Assembly: GCF_963677725.1 (NCBI RefSeq)
Contig: NZ_OY782507.1
Location: 3,321,001-3,385,000 of the forward strand
Direction: 5' to 3'
DNA: 64,000 nucleotides
DNA from: an uncultured Cohaesibacter sp.
GTDB taxonomy: Bacteria > Pseudomonadota > Alphaproteobacteria > Rhizobiales > Cohaesibacteraceae
Part shown: positions 37,355 to 45,582 of the stretch, piece by piece
Layout: each line of letters begins with the position of its first letter
How positions within the stretch are numbered: the first letter of the stretch is position 1
Translations under genes and position numbers: made by a program
Notes under the pieces: generated by a model
What the model was told of the DNA's origin: nothing
The model's input: the letters and a program-made list of their open reading frames with translations, nothing else
Databases searched by the model: none

Positions 37355-37867
37355 CTAGATGTGCGGATGGTCGTTGAATGACAGGGTAATATGTTCGCCG
37401 ACATCGGGCCGTTCGTCGGTAATGTTGGCTTTGGCGATTTCCCAACCAAATTCGAGCAGGCTCCCGCTAGACACCCAGACCGCAGCCTGGCTGGGTGAGA
37501 AAGCGATCATAACCAGTTCCGGATCGTCTTTGCCTTCGAACCATGCGGCCACCATTGGAGACCAAAATCGGTCAATCACTGCTCGTTCTGTCGAGATTGA
37601 ACAAGTTCCAAAGATACTGGCGTAATAATCTTGATCTTTGGACACCAAGGATATTTGCGCATTGGAGTCGCTGCCAAGGGCTTTCACCAGCTCGCTGCTG
37701 TTTTTGGCATAAAACCAGATAACGCCCTCATCCTTTGCAGGGAGAGGAGCCATTGGCTGCATATGCAGTCCCAACTTGGGAATACCCATCGTAACGGCAG
37801 TTACGTCGTCGACGTTATCCCAAAACTGTTTTTTGGGATCGGACTTGGTTTGTGAGAGATCGGCCAT
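37355..37867 (-). CDS. Pyridoxamine 5'-phosphate oxidase-like (general stress protein 26-type) protein
   Basis: A 170-residue split-barrel flavin-binding-fold protein. Features include FWDNVDDVTAVTMG at the start, an internal strand EGVIWFYAKNSSELV, the loop SKDQDYYASIFGTCSIST, and the RFWSPMVAAWFEGKDDP segment that is typical of general-stress PNPOx-like proteins. These bind FMN or F420-like cofactors or haem and are induced in stress; the substrate is unknown. Start: GGAG lies 3 or 6 bases before two adjacent ATG codons; the second is used here. It is divergent from the beta-lactamase gene. Confidence 0.82.
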   Translation of the reverse strand: MADLSQTKSDPKKQFWDNVDDVTAVTMGIPKLGLHMQPMAPLPAKDEGVIWFYAKNSSELVKALGSDSNAQISLVSKDQDYYASIFGTCSISTERAVIDRFWSPMVAAWFEGKDDPELVMIAFSPSQAAVWVSSGSLLEFGWEIAKANITDERPDVGEHITLSFNDHPHI

Positions 37868-38136
37868 CATTATCTCCAATATTTGCAATTTCCTTGACGT
37901 GCTGAAGATTCAACGCAACACCGCCGCGTTTGGTTCCTTCTTATCAAAACCGGTTTGTCCGTTGCCGATGGATTTGGGACTGAGGTCGGCGCAGTCTGAT
38001 TGTTTTCTGTTTGATCCTGAAGCAGCTCAAGATCATAGTACAGAAAATGACATCACTTAATGTTTGCGCAATAGCGTGTGTTGGTCCTGCCCTTGAGTGA
38101 ATCAGCTTTCGGCGAACGTTTAATGGGGGATTATCA

Positions 38137-39018
38137 ATGACAAGACACTGCCTTTCGTTCCTCAAAACTGCCGGTCTGAGCCTTGTCCTATGTGCAATCT
38201 TTTCCGGCGTCGTGGCGGCGCAGGGGCTGAAGACGGCTGTCTCGACATGGGAAAGCAAGCTTGATGCACGCATCGGTGTGATCCTGCGCGATGGATCGTC
38301 AGACTGGGAAATCAGCTATCGTGCCGATGAGCGCTTTCCTATGGCCAGTACGTTCAAGTCCCTGTTGTGCGGTGCGGTTCTCGGGCGTGTCGATGCTGGA
38401 CAAGAAAGCCTGGACGCGTTGGTCACCTATAGCAAAAAGGATCTGGTCACCTGGTCGCCGATAACTGAAAAGCACGTGAAAAGCGGAATGAAGGTTGCCG
38501 ATTTGTGCGAGGCGGCCATCACGATGAGCGACAACACTGCGGCGAACCTGTTGCTTTCCCGCGTCAAAGGGCCTGATGGCCTGACAGATTTCCTGCGGGA
38601 GATTAGCGACACAGCAACCCGTCTGGACAGATGGGAGCCCGCGTTGAATGAAGCCACTCCTTCCGATCCGAGAGACACAACAAGCCCGCGCGCGATGACG
38701 ACATCCCTGAACAAGCTTCTGTTTGGCAATGTCCTTAAGCCTGCTTCCGCTGGGCATCTGAAGCAGTGGATGATTGATGATAAGGTCGCTGATAAGCTGA
38801 TCCGCCCCCATATACCAAATGGGTGGATCATTGGAGACAAGACCGGGGCTGGAGGTCATGGCACGCGAGGGATCGTCGCCTTTATCCAATCGTCAGAAGG
38901 GCAGACCTATCTTGTGGCCATCTACATTACGCAATCCAAGGCCTCTTTTGATGTGAGAAATCAAGTCATTTCAGACATCGGCCGTGCCCTCATTTCCGAG
39001 ATCAAAGAGCGCCGCTAG
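38137..39018 (+). CDS. bla: Class A serine beta-lactamase
   Basis: A 293-residue exported enzyme with signal peptide ending VVAAQ (about residue 29). All class A motifs are intact: S71-T-F-K74 (catalytic Ser and general base), S131-D-N, E167 in RWEPALNEA (deacylating Glu with following Asn), and K235-T-G. It should open the beta-lactam ring in the periplasm; spectrum cannot be predicted from this. It is a chromosomal-looking gene with similar composition to its surroundings and no adjacent mobile element or AmpR-like LysR regulator. GGGG lies upstream of the ATG but is weak. Confidence 0.93.
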   Translation: MTRHCLSFLKTAGLSLVLCAIFSGVVAAQGLKTAVSTWESKLDARIGVILRDGSSDWEISYRADERFPMASTFKSLLCGAVLGRVDAGQESLDALVTYSKKDLVTWSPITEKHVKSGMKVADLCEAAITMSDNTAANLLLSRVKGPDGLTDFLREISDTATRLDRWEPALNEATPSDPRDTTSPRAMTTSLNKLLFGNVLKPASAGHLKQWMIDDKVADKLIRPHIPNGWIIGDKTGAGGHGTRGIVAFIQSSEGQTYLVAIYITQSKASFDVRNQVISDIGRALISEIKERR

Positions 39019-39166
39019 CGATTAAAGTGAACGACCCGCTCGGTTGTGACAATGGCAGACAGCCAGCCAATATACCCGTTTACACGGTGGCTCAAAATCT
39101 GACTCTCTTGAGATACCACCTCGGCGTGCTTTCTCATACATATGTGGGCATTCAAGACCCACACAC

Positions 39167-39703
39167 CTACAGCAGCCCGCATTCACGCAAAATGATGTCC
39201 GCTCGTTCGTTCACGGATACCTTGGGCAGCACACTTTTGGTGTAACCTAAATTTTTCAAGGCTTGTTCGATGCGAAGATGCTCATCGACCGCTGCATCAA
39301 ACCCATGTCTGCGCTCAGCATCACCGGCGAAAAGCTCTTGCCATGGCGGGACCATGAAAACGCGCTTGGCATAGGGACGATATTTGCCAAGCGTTTCCTT
39401 TGCCCTCTGGCCGCCGGAATGCTCCAGAGCAACAGCCGCATCGATCAGTCCCCTATCGAAGAAAACGGGACCATCAAGATGCTCTGCTGCTTCCAGATCT
39501 GCTTTTGCCATCTGGATTGCTCGAAGCGCGAAGGCTTTCAAATCCACCCACGGCAGCGCTTTGCCGTCGCCTGCCACTTCATCCGCGACGATGCGACGCC
39601 CCGGTTCTGGCACGGTTGCAAAGCCACGCTCCGCCAAGACATCTAGCAAGGTGGATTTTCCACCACCTGAACACCCTGTCAACAGAATGAATCTATCATG
39701 CAC
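39167..39703 (-). CDS. Small P-loop ATPase (AAA_28 type)
   Basis: A 178-residue protein starting at GTG (39703) with RFILLTGCSGGGKSTLLDVL, a Walker A motif, at once. Walker-B-like DGPVFFDRGLIDAAV follows at about residue 84. The layout is that of AAA_28 predicted ATPases related to nucleotide kinases. An alternative TTG start 31 codons upstream (39796) has no better ribosome binding site, whereas GAAAGG lies 8 bases before this GTG. Function unknown. It follows the quinone-reductase gene on the same strand. Confidence 0.75.
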   Translation of the reverse strand: MHDRFILLTGCSGGGKSTLLDVLAERGFATVPEPGRRIVADEVAGDGKALPWVDLKAFALRAIQMAKADLEAAEHLDGPVFFDRGLIDAAVALEHSGGQRAKETLGKYRPYAKRVFMVPPWQELFAGDAERRHGFDAAVDEHLRIEQALKNLGYTKSVLPKVSVNERADIILRECGLL

Positions 39704-39808
39704 TGCATTTGCCTTTCTCTTTGCTATCTGGGGGCTCTGTGAACCCTTGTCGCTCTGACGGCCGCGATGCAACCGGTTGAAAAAGAAGGGCTCCAAGCGC
39801 CTTGCAAC

Positions 39809-40417
39809 TCAGCGAGCATTTTGAGCGAAATGATCAACTTTGGTGAGCCACTTTTCGCGTTTGTTCGCGGTGGAGTGCTTTGTCGTGGCGAAATTGGTGA
39901 CCCGTACCGGGGAAAAGCCGACATAGCCCAGAATCTGATTTTTAATCTGCTTGGCGAGAGCTGCTCCCAAAAACAGCTTGAAGTACCAGCTGGGCGTATC
40001 TGATGTGATAAACACATGCGCGGTTTTGCCGGTGAGCAGTTTTTTGGGAAGTGCAGCCCCTTTCTCTTGTGCAAAGGCTTTACCGGGGAGAAGGATCCGG
40101 TCAAACAAGCCCTTTAATTTTGCAGGCATTCCGCCCCACCACAAAGGGTGCGCCAGGACGAAGTGGTCGCATTTCTCAAGGGCATCCCAGAACGCGCTCA
40201 GATCGGGTTCCAACTTTGGCGCGCTCTTGTAGGTCGCTTGACCGAAATCGCTGTTAAAGCGCATATCTGAAAGATCGAATCTGGAAACAGTATAGCCAGC
40301 TTCTTGTGCTTTTTGTTGGTATCGGTCTGCGATACCTTCCGACAGACTGATCCCGGCAGGGTGTCCATTCAAGATCAAGATATGCTTGCCATTGTTTGCA
40401 TTGTTGCCGTTTGTCAT
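39809..40417 (-). CDS. NAD(P)H:quinone reductase-like flavodoxin-fold protein
   Basis: A 202-residue flavodoxin_2-family protein. HILILNGHP near residue 11 is the phosphate-binding strand; HPLWWGGMPAKLKGLFDR near residue 88 is the family signature, where the aromatic pair stacks on FAD or FMN. These enzymes reduce quinones or nitro compounds by two electrons. GGAG lies six bases before the ATG chosen. The gene is divergent from a TetR regulator and two identical-type palindromic operators lie between them, so it is probably derepressed by a quinone or electrophile. Confidence 0.88.
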   Translation of the reverse strand: MTNGNNANNGKHILILNGHPAGISLSEGIADRYQQKAQEAGYTVSRFDLSDMRFNSDFGQATYKSAPKLEPDLSAFWDALEKCDHFVLAHPLWWGGMPAKLKGLFDRILLPGKAFAQEKGAALPKKLLTGKTAHVFITSDTPSWYFKLFLGAALAKQIKNQILGYVGFSPVRVTNFATTKHSTANKREKWLTKVDHFAQNAR

Positions 40418-40433
40418 TCGAAACTCCATAAAA

Positions 40434-40447
40434 TTGACTGCGGTCAA
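40434..40447. promoter_or_regulatory. Palindromic operator 1 of the TetR/quinone reductase pair
   Basis: TTGACTGCGGTCAA (extended AAATTGACTGCGGTCAATTT, 40431-40450) is nearly a perfect palindrome and matches operator 2 at 13 of 14 bases up to its last base. It starts 17 bases upstream of the reductase start codon. Confidence 0.75.
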
Positions 40448-40488
40448 TTTCTATATAGAATGGCACCGTCATTGCACAAGATCAAAAA

Positions 40489-40502
40489 TTGACCGCGGTC
40501 AT
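40489..40502. promoter_or_regulatory. Palindromic operator 2 of the TetR/quinone reductase pair
   Basis: TTGACCGCGGTCAT, the same palindrome as operator 1 with centre 55 bases away, about five helical turns. It ends 8 bases before the AAGGAG of the TetR gene. Paired, phased sites suggest two TetR dimers and autorepression plus repression of the reductase gene. Confidence 0.75.
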
Positions 40503-40520
40503 ATTTTAAGGAGAAAGCCG

Positions 40521-41117
40521 ATTCAAAAGAGAAGCCATGAGACGCGAGCCAATATTCTGGAAGCGGCCCGAAAACTGACAAAAGGGAAACTCTTTGACGA
40601 CGTTTCTACGGATTCCATTGCAAAAGAATCCGGTGTCGCCAAAGGAACGATCTTTGCGCATTTTGGCGACAAGAATGGGTTGCTCTCTTATCTTGTCGCC
40701 GAACGCATTCAAACTATTGTTGATGACTGGAGGGAGGATCCAGCTTACGCGGAAAGCCAGCATGAGCTTCTCGTTTCTCAGAGTATGAAGCTGATCAACC
40801 TTCTCAGCACAGATAGAACCATTCTTCAAATCTATCTGGATTTTTCCGGAGCAACGTCACAAAAAACGTCTCAGCACTTTCTCGAAGCCCTCGATGCGCT
40901 GGAAGCGAAGTTGATGTCTTTTCTGGAAGACTGGAAAAAGACCTCTTCGGAGGCGATCAGGACGGATATTGCCCCTGTAGATCTGGCGGCAGGGATTTCG
41001 GCTTTTGTCACAACAGCTGCCATTTATCGCTCCTGCGGCAAGATAGCGTCTGACGCCGATTGCCGTACTCTTTTGGACCGCCAATTCCAAGCGTGGCTGA
41101 TGCCCGGTTGCCATTAA
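40521..41117 (+). CDS. TetR-family repressor, probable ATT start
   Basis: About 198 residues with N-terminal helix-turn-helix (SIAKESGVAKGTIFAHFGDK, about residues 35-54) and a helical ligand domain. The only good ribosome binding site, AAGGAG, is followed after 7 bases by ATT in the right frame (reading I-Q-K-R-S-H). No ATG, GTG or TTG is in frame close by. A TTG at 40386 or 40434 would place the operator inside the gene. So either ATT is used, which is rare and usually self-limiting, or the true start is upstream. The palindromes in its promoter are its probable operators. Confidence 0.72.
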   Translation: MQKRSHETRANILEAARKLTKGKLFDDVSTDSIAKESGVAKGTIFAHFGDKNGLLSYLVAERIQTIVDDWREDPAYAESQHELLVSQSMKLINLLSTDRTILQIYLDFSGATSQKTSQHFLEALDALEAKLMSFLEDWKKTSSEAIRTDIAPVDLAAGISAFVTTAAIYRSCGKIASDADCRTLLDRQFQAWLMPGCH

Positions 41118-41340
41118 TATGGCCACCAAAACACAGTGTTCCAAGGTCTGACGACTGCGCTCACTCAAAAGGGGGACTGCATCGCACAGAAGTTTCTCGC
41201 GAAAACAATTCAAGACGGGGCGTGCAGGGCAATCGTGAAAACTCTTGTTGCATTTTTGAGGCAATTGGATTGATCCTTGTGATCAATCCGCCTGTAAGGC
41301 CGGGCGCGTTTCTTGTTGACCGCGAATTGGAGCGAATTTT

Positions 41341-42261
41341 GTGGCGAGCAAAATAATTGATCTTCGTTTGATAACCTACTTTCTTCGAACGGCTGAACTG
41401 GGCAACATCACCAAGGCAGCACGTTCCCTCAATGTTGCTCAACCCACCTTGTCAAAAGCCATTCAGCAGCTTGAGTACCAGTTACGCGCGCCGCTATTCA
41501 ATCGAACGGCACAGGGTGTGGAAGTCACTCCGGTTGGCGAACGCCTGCTCCGCCACGCAAGATTGGTATCAGCGCAGGTGACAGATGCGATCGAAGAGGT
41601 GGAGGCCATGCGAGATGGCTCCGCAGGGCAGGTGCGTATCGGTGCAGGCCCTTCATGGGTGCGCCGCAAGCTGCCAGATGCCGTGTCGATTGCGCTTAAA
41701 GAACGGCCCGGAATTCATATCTCCATCACAAGCGGTTTTGATGAGCGCCTGCTTGCGGGGCTGGACGATGGGGCTCTTGATTTTGTCGTGGCGGAAAAAC
41801 CGCTCTCGGGAGGAGAGCAGAAAAACGCTTTCGAGTTTTTGACCGATGACGCGCTAATTGTCATGGGACGGCCGGATCATCCTTTGGCAAAAGGCAACAA
41901 TATCTCGCCCCGCGAAGCGCTGGCGGCAGACTGGGCCCTTCCACCCCAGCACACACTTGCCCGCCGAAAACTGGATGGTCGTATCATCAGTCTGGGGGAG
42001 ACGCCTCCTGAGCCGATCTTGGAGACCAACTCCCAATCATTTTTGCTTAGTTTTGTCTTGAAGCATGACGTGTTGCTCTACACGACACGTTCGGTGAAAC
42101 GTATTCCCGAAGGCCGAGATCTGGTTGAGATCGATGTTCCTGAGCTTGCCTCCTCACGCACGGCTGGATTGATTTATCGGCAACCGAAATTGTTGACGCC
42201 TGCAGCGCAGTTTCTCGTGGAGAAAATCAAGCAAGTTTGTCAGAAAGATCCCATTAATTGA
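41341..42261 (+). CDS. LysR-family transcriptional regulator
   Basis: A 306-residue protein beginning GTG with GGAG eight bases upstream. The winged helix is at 5-65 (FLRTAELGNITKAARSLNVA, then QPTLSKAIQQLE), followed by the periplasmic-binding-like effector domain at about 90-300. It lies 216 bases ahead of the sulfatase/ABC operon on the same strand, and a LysR-type inverted repeat lies between, so it probably activates that operon in response to its sugar or a metabolite. Confidence 0.9.
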   Translation: MASKIIDLRLITYFLRTAELGNITKAARSLNVAQPTLSKAIQQLEYQLRAPLFNRTAQGVEVTPVGERLLRHARLVSAQVTDAIEEVEAMRDGSAGQVRIGAGPSWVRRKLPDAVSIALKERPGIHISITSGFDERLLAGLDDGALDFVVAEKPLSGGEQKNAFEFLTDDALIVMGRPDHPLAKGNNISPREALAADWALPPQHTLARRKLDGRIISLGETPPEPILETNSQSFLLSFVLKHDVLLYTTRSVKRIPEGRDLVEIDVPELASSRTAGLIYRQPKLLTPAAQFLVEKIKQVCQKDPIN

Positions 42262-42353
42262 TCGCAATTCGGTGCGTTCTGGATAGGCATGCCTTTAAAA
42301 TTATTGCCTTTTTGGTGGTACGAGCCGACATGATGGTGGAGTGTGGCTTGAGA

Positions 42354-42370
42354 CATAGCTATTGGCTATG
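42354..42370. promoter_or_regulatory. LysR-type operator in front of the sulfatase/ABC operon
   Basis: CATAGC-TATTG-GCTATG, 6-bp arms and a 5-base spacer, the LysR T-N11-A form. It is 107 bases upstream of the binding-protein start codon. A likely recognition site for the LysR regulator encoded just upstream. Confidence 0.6.
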
Positions 42371-42476
42371 AAGATCATAGTTTTTATCATTTCAGGAATG
42401 AAGAAGCTGGTGGCATAGTTGGTCTGTAGTCCGGTGGGCGGAGGAGGCCTGATTTGGACGCAATGGGAGGAAATTT

Positions 42477-43811
42477 ATGATCAAGAGGCATTTGAATGCT
42501 GCCGGTCTGCTGGCTGGCACAGCGCTTTCGTTCGCTTTGGTGAGTTCAGCCATGGCAAAGGAAGCACCAATCACGATTGTCATCAATCAGTCGCCGTGGT
42601 TCCCCGGCTTCCAGTCGGTTGTCGAACTGTATGAAGAGACCACAGGCAACACAGTTGATCTCGACGTCAATCCTTTCGCGGGATCGTTGGAAAAGCAGCG
42701 GACAGCCGTCAGAACGGACCAGAGTCCATTTGATTTGCTGATCATGAATGCAGGCTTTTTCGTCGAATTCTACAAGGGCGGATTCCTTGATCCCCTGACC
42801 GATATCGACCCGGACTTCAAGCTTTCGGCGGACATCTATAACTTTGATGAGTCTGTGTGCTGGGACGCCACGTCCATGAGCGTTACTTGCGGCGGGGATG
42901 GCAAATTATTGAGTGTTCCGGTAAACCCGAACATTCTGATTTTGCACTATCGGTCTGATCTATATGAGGAAAAAGGCCTGGAAATTCCCAAGACCTGGGA
43001 TGAGTTGATGGCCAATGCCAAGGTCCTCAACGACCCGCCAAAGAGATATGGGATTAGCCAACGTGGCCAACGCGGTGCCTTTGACGTCACTTATGATGTC
43101 TTTCCCTATATTTGGTCTTTTGGTGGCGGCATCTTCAAGGATCAAAAAGCGGGTGACTTCACCATCACGATCAACAGCCCTGAAACCCTTGCGGGCATGG
43201 AAACCTATATCAAGTTGGCTCGAGAGGTCGGCCATCCTTCAACGGCAGGTCAGACGCAGACCAACGTCATCCAGAATATGGCAACGGGAAAAGCAGGGCA
43301 TATCATGTCGGTGCTGTCTCCGGGGCTGTTTGACGATCCGAACCAGTCGGCTGTCGTTAACAAGGTGAATTACGCGCCAACGCTTGCTTCCAAGGACCAT
43401 GAAGCAGCAACGCCGCTGGGCCACTGGCTCGCAGGTGTACCAAAGAATGTGCCGGATGAGCGCAAGAAAGCCGCTTTGGCGTTCCTGAACTGGTTCCAAA
43501 GTCAGGAAGCGCAAGAAGCTTATGCCCGTGCGGGCTCAGCTCCTGTCAGCCGAGCCGTGCTGGAAGGCCCCATGTCCGACACGCAGGAGTTCCGCTGGAT
43601 GAAGGCTATGGCCAAGGCCATTCCGACAGCCAAGCTGACTTTCCTTATTCCTGAATCAAGTCAGGTTCTGGCTGTTACGGAATTGCGGCTGAATGAGGCG
43701 ATCGGTGGGCAAATGGAGCTCAAGGATGCGCTGAATAAAGCAGCGAAGGAAATCGCTGAGATCATGACCAATGCGGGCTATGACGCCCCAACCCTGCCCG
43801 ATCTCGAGTAG
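42477..43811 (+). CDS. ABC transporter extracellular solute-binding protein, family 1
   Basis: A 444-residue periplasmic sugar-binding protein. Signal peptide ends VSSAMA/KEAP (about residue 24). Typical family 1 segments are ITIVINQSPWFPGFQSVVEL at the first strand and KKAALAFLNWFQSQEAQEAY in the C-terminal helix. GGGAGG lies six bases before the ATG. It delivers an oligosaccharide, glycerol-phosphate-like or sulfated sugar to the permeases and ATPase of this operon. A hairpin after its stop is likely to boost its mRNA. Confidence 0.9.
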   Translation: MIKRHLNAAGLLAGTALSFALVSSAMAKEAPITIVINQSPWFPGFQSVVELYEETTGNTVDLDVNPFAGSLEKQRTAVRTDQSPFDLLIMNAGFFVEFYKGGFLDPLTDIDPDFKLSADIYNFDESVCWDATSMSVTCGGDGKLLSVPVNPNILILHYRSDLYEEKGLEIPKTWDELMANAKVLNDPPKRYGISQRGQRGAFDVTYDVFPYIWSFGGGIFKDQKAGDFTITINSPETLAGMETYIKLAREVGHPSTAGQTQTNVIQNMATGKAGHIMSVLSPGLFDDPNQSAVVNKVNYAPTLASKDHEAATPLGHWLAGVPKNVPDERKKAALAFLNWFQSQEAQEAYARAGSAPVSRAVLEGPMSDTQEFRWMKAMAKAIPTAKLTFLIPESSQVLAVTELRLNEAIGGQMELKDALNKAAKEIAEIMTNAGYDAPTLPDLE

Positions 43812-43821
43812 TCCTCCCATG

Positions 43822-43847
43822 GCTGTCCCGCGTCCGCGCGGGGCAGC
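43822..43847 (+). promoter_or_regulatory. Intercistronic hairpin after the binding-protein gene
   Basis: GCTGTCCCGCG (43822-43832) pairs with CGCGGGGCAGC (43837-43847), 11 bp with one G-U pair and a TCCG loop. No T-run follows. It has the same position as the hairpin in the other ABC operon of this window and should favour binding-protein mRNA over the membrane genes. Confidence 0.6.
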
Positions 43848-43870
43848 TCATAAAAGCACGGAAAATCTTC

Positions 43871-44746
43871 ATGAATACGGATCGCTTTTGGCGCTATGCC
43901 ACATTAGCACCCGCAGTCCTGCTCTTTCTCCTTCTGACGATCCTTCCGCTTTTCAATCTGTTGGCCTTGAGTTTCAACGATATTGAGTGGGTGAATCGCG
44001 AGGCCGTCTGGGAATGGGTCGGTTTGCGTAACTATGTTCGACTCTTCTCCGATACATTGTTCCGTGCGGGGATCGTCAACACCATTCTGTTTGCTGTGGT
44101 TGCTGTTGCCTTCCAGATGGTGCTTGGTTTCTGGCTGGCGCTGCTGACAAGCCGTGTCACGAGACTGAAAATCTTCTACCGAACCGTCTTCATTTTGCCC
44201 ATTCTGGTGCCCGGCATCATCATCGGTGCAATCTGGAAGCTGATGTATTCCTATGATTTTGGCGTCCTCAATCAGGTTATCCTGTGGTTTGGCGGTAATC
44301 CTGTCGATTGGCTTGGCAACCCCAATCTTGCCTTGATGAGTGTCGTCATCGTCGACGTTTGGCACTGGACACCCTTCTGCTTCCTTTTGATGCTGGCCAG
44401 CCTTGAAAGCCTGCCGCAGGATATTTTCGAAGCGGCCGAGGTCGATGGCGCCCGCAACTGGCAAGTTCTGCGCTTTCTCATTCTGCCGCTCATGATGCCA
44501 GCGATTATCGTCACGTTCATCTTCCGAATGATCCTTGCCTTCAAGGTTTTTGACGAGGTCTACCTGCTGACAGGGGGCGGCCCCGGCACCTCGACAGAGG
44601 TCATTTCCTTCACGATCTATCGACGCTTCTTTACGGAAGATCAGGCCGGATATGGGTCGGCCATGTCGCTCGCGACCATTATCGTCATTGCATCCATGAT
44701 CATCGCGGCCTCTCGCTTTGCTGCCCGAAAGGAGCCTAACGCATGA
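43871..44746 (+). CDS. Carbohydrate ABC transporter permease, MalF-type
   Basis: A 291-residue protein with six hydrophobic helices and the EAA loop EAAEVDGARNWQVLRFLILPL at about residues 188-208, where the ATPase docks. The N-terminal helix begins at about 11. It pairs with the next gene, whose start overlaps its stop by 4 bp. Confidence 0.93.
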   Translation: MNTDRFWRYATLAPAVLLFLLLTILPLFNLLALSFNDIEWVNREAVWEWVGLRNYVRLFSDTLFRAGIVNTILFAVVAVAFQMVLGFWLALLTSRVTRLKIFYRTVFILPILVPGIIIGAIWKLMYSYDFGVLNQVILWFGGNPVDWLGNPNLALMSVVIVDVWHWTPFCFLLMLASLESLPQDIFEAAEVDGARNWQVLRFLILPLMMPAIIVTFIFRMILAFKVFDEVYLLTGGGPGTSTEVISFTIYRRFFTEDQAGYGSAMSLATIIVIASMIIAASRFAARKEPNA

Positions 44747-45573
44747 TCAATCTGACCAAATTCGGGCCCTTTGCGCGCCATGCGATGCTGTTCGGCTTTG
44801 CCTTGATCGTGCTGTTTCCATTCGCATGGATCATCATGGCCAGCTTCAAGACGCAGATTGCCTTGTTGATGGGGCAATGGAGCTTTTCGCCGACCCTCTA
44901 CTCGTATGACTCGGTGATCACTGGCAAGACGTCCGACTTTCTCACCAATTTCAAGAATTCCTCGATTATCGCCATCAGCTCGACAATCATCGTGCTGACG
45001 GTTGCCACACTGGCGGCCTTTTCCCTCTATCGGCTGCGCTGGGCAGACTGGGTTCTGCGCTTGCTTCTGGCCTGGTCGGTCATCTTTCATATGGTGCCGC
45101 CGATTACACTCGCCGGAGCTTGGTACACGATGTTCCGTTCCGTCGGTCTTGATAACACCTATACCGGCATCATTCTCGCACATACGACCATCAACCTGCC
45201 GATGGCTCTTTGGATGATGGGCGTTTTCATTTGCGACGTGCCAAAAGAGCTGGTCGAAGCGGCCAAGATTGACGGTGCCAGAACGCCCCAAATCCTTCGT
45301 TCCGTCGTCGTGCCTATCGTCCGGCCCGGATTGGCTGCCACTGGTATCCTGTGCTTCATTTTCTCGTGGAACGAGTTCCCTGTCACCCTGACCCTGTCGC
45401 AACGGGCAACGGCCACGGTGCCCCTTGGTATCGGCAAATATGCGCAGGAAAACACCATCGCTTTCACTGAAATGGCTGCGGCCTCGGCGCTGTCCATCAT
45501 ACCAGCCTTCATACTGCTGATCTTTGCCCAGCGCTTCATCGTGCGCGGGTTGACATCTGGCGCAGTCAAATAG
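44743..45573 (+). CDS. Carbohydrate ABC transporter permease, MalG-type
   Basis: A 276-residue protein with six helices and the EAA loop EAAKIDGARTPQILRSVVVPI at about 169-189. It partners the MalF-type permease to form the channel. Overlap with the upstream gene (ATGA) shows translational coupling. Confidence 0.93.
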   Translation: MINLTKFGPFARHAMLFGFALIVLFPFAWIIMASFKTQIALLMGQWSFSPTLYSYDSVITGKTSDFLTNFKNSSIIAISSTIIVLTVATLAAFSLYRLRWADWVLRLLLAWSVIFHMVPPITLAGAWYTMFRSVGLDNTYTGIILAHTTINLPMALWMMGVFICDVPKELVEAAKIDGARTPQILRSVVVPIVRPGLAATGILCFIFSWNEFPVTLTLSQRATATVPLGIGKYAQENTIAFTEMAAASALSIIPAFILLIFAQRFIVRGLTSGAVK

Positions 45574-45582
45574 GAGTTCCGC

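Noticed and set aside
40386-40520. TTG start for the TetR gene
   Set aside because: It would place the promoter palindromes and the neighbouring start region inside the gene; AAGGAG points to 40521.
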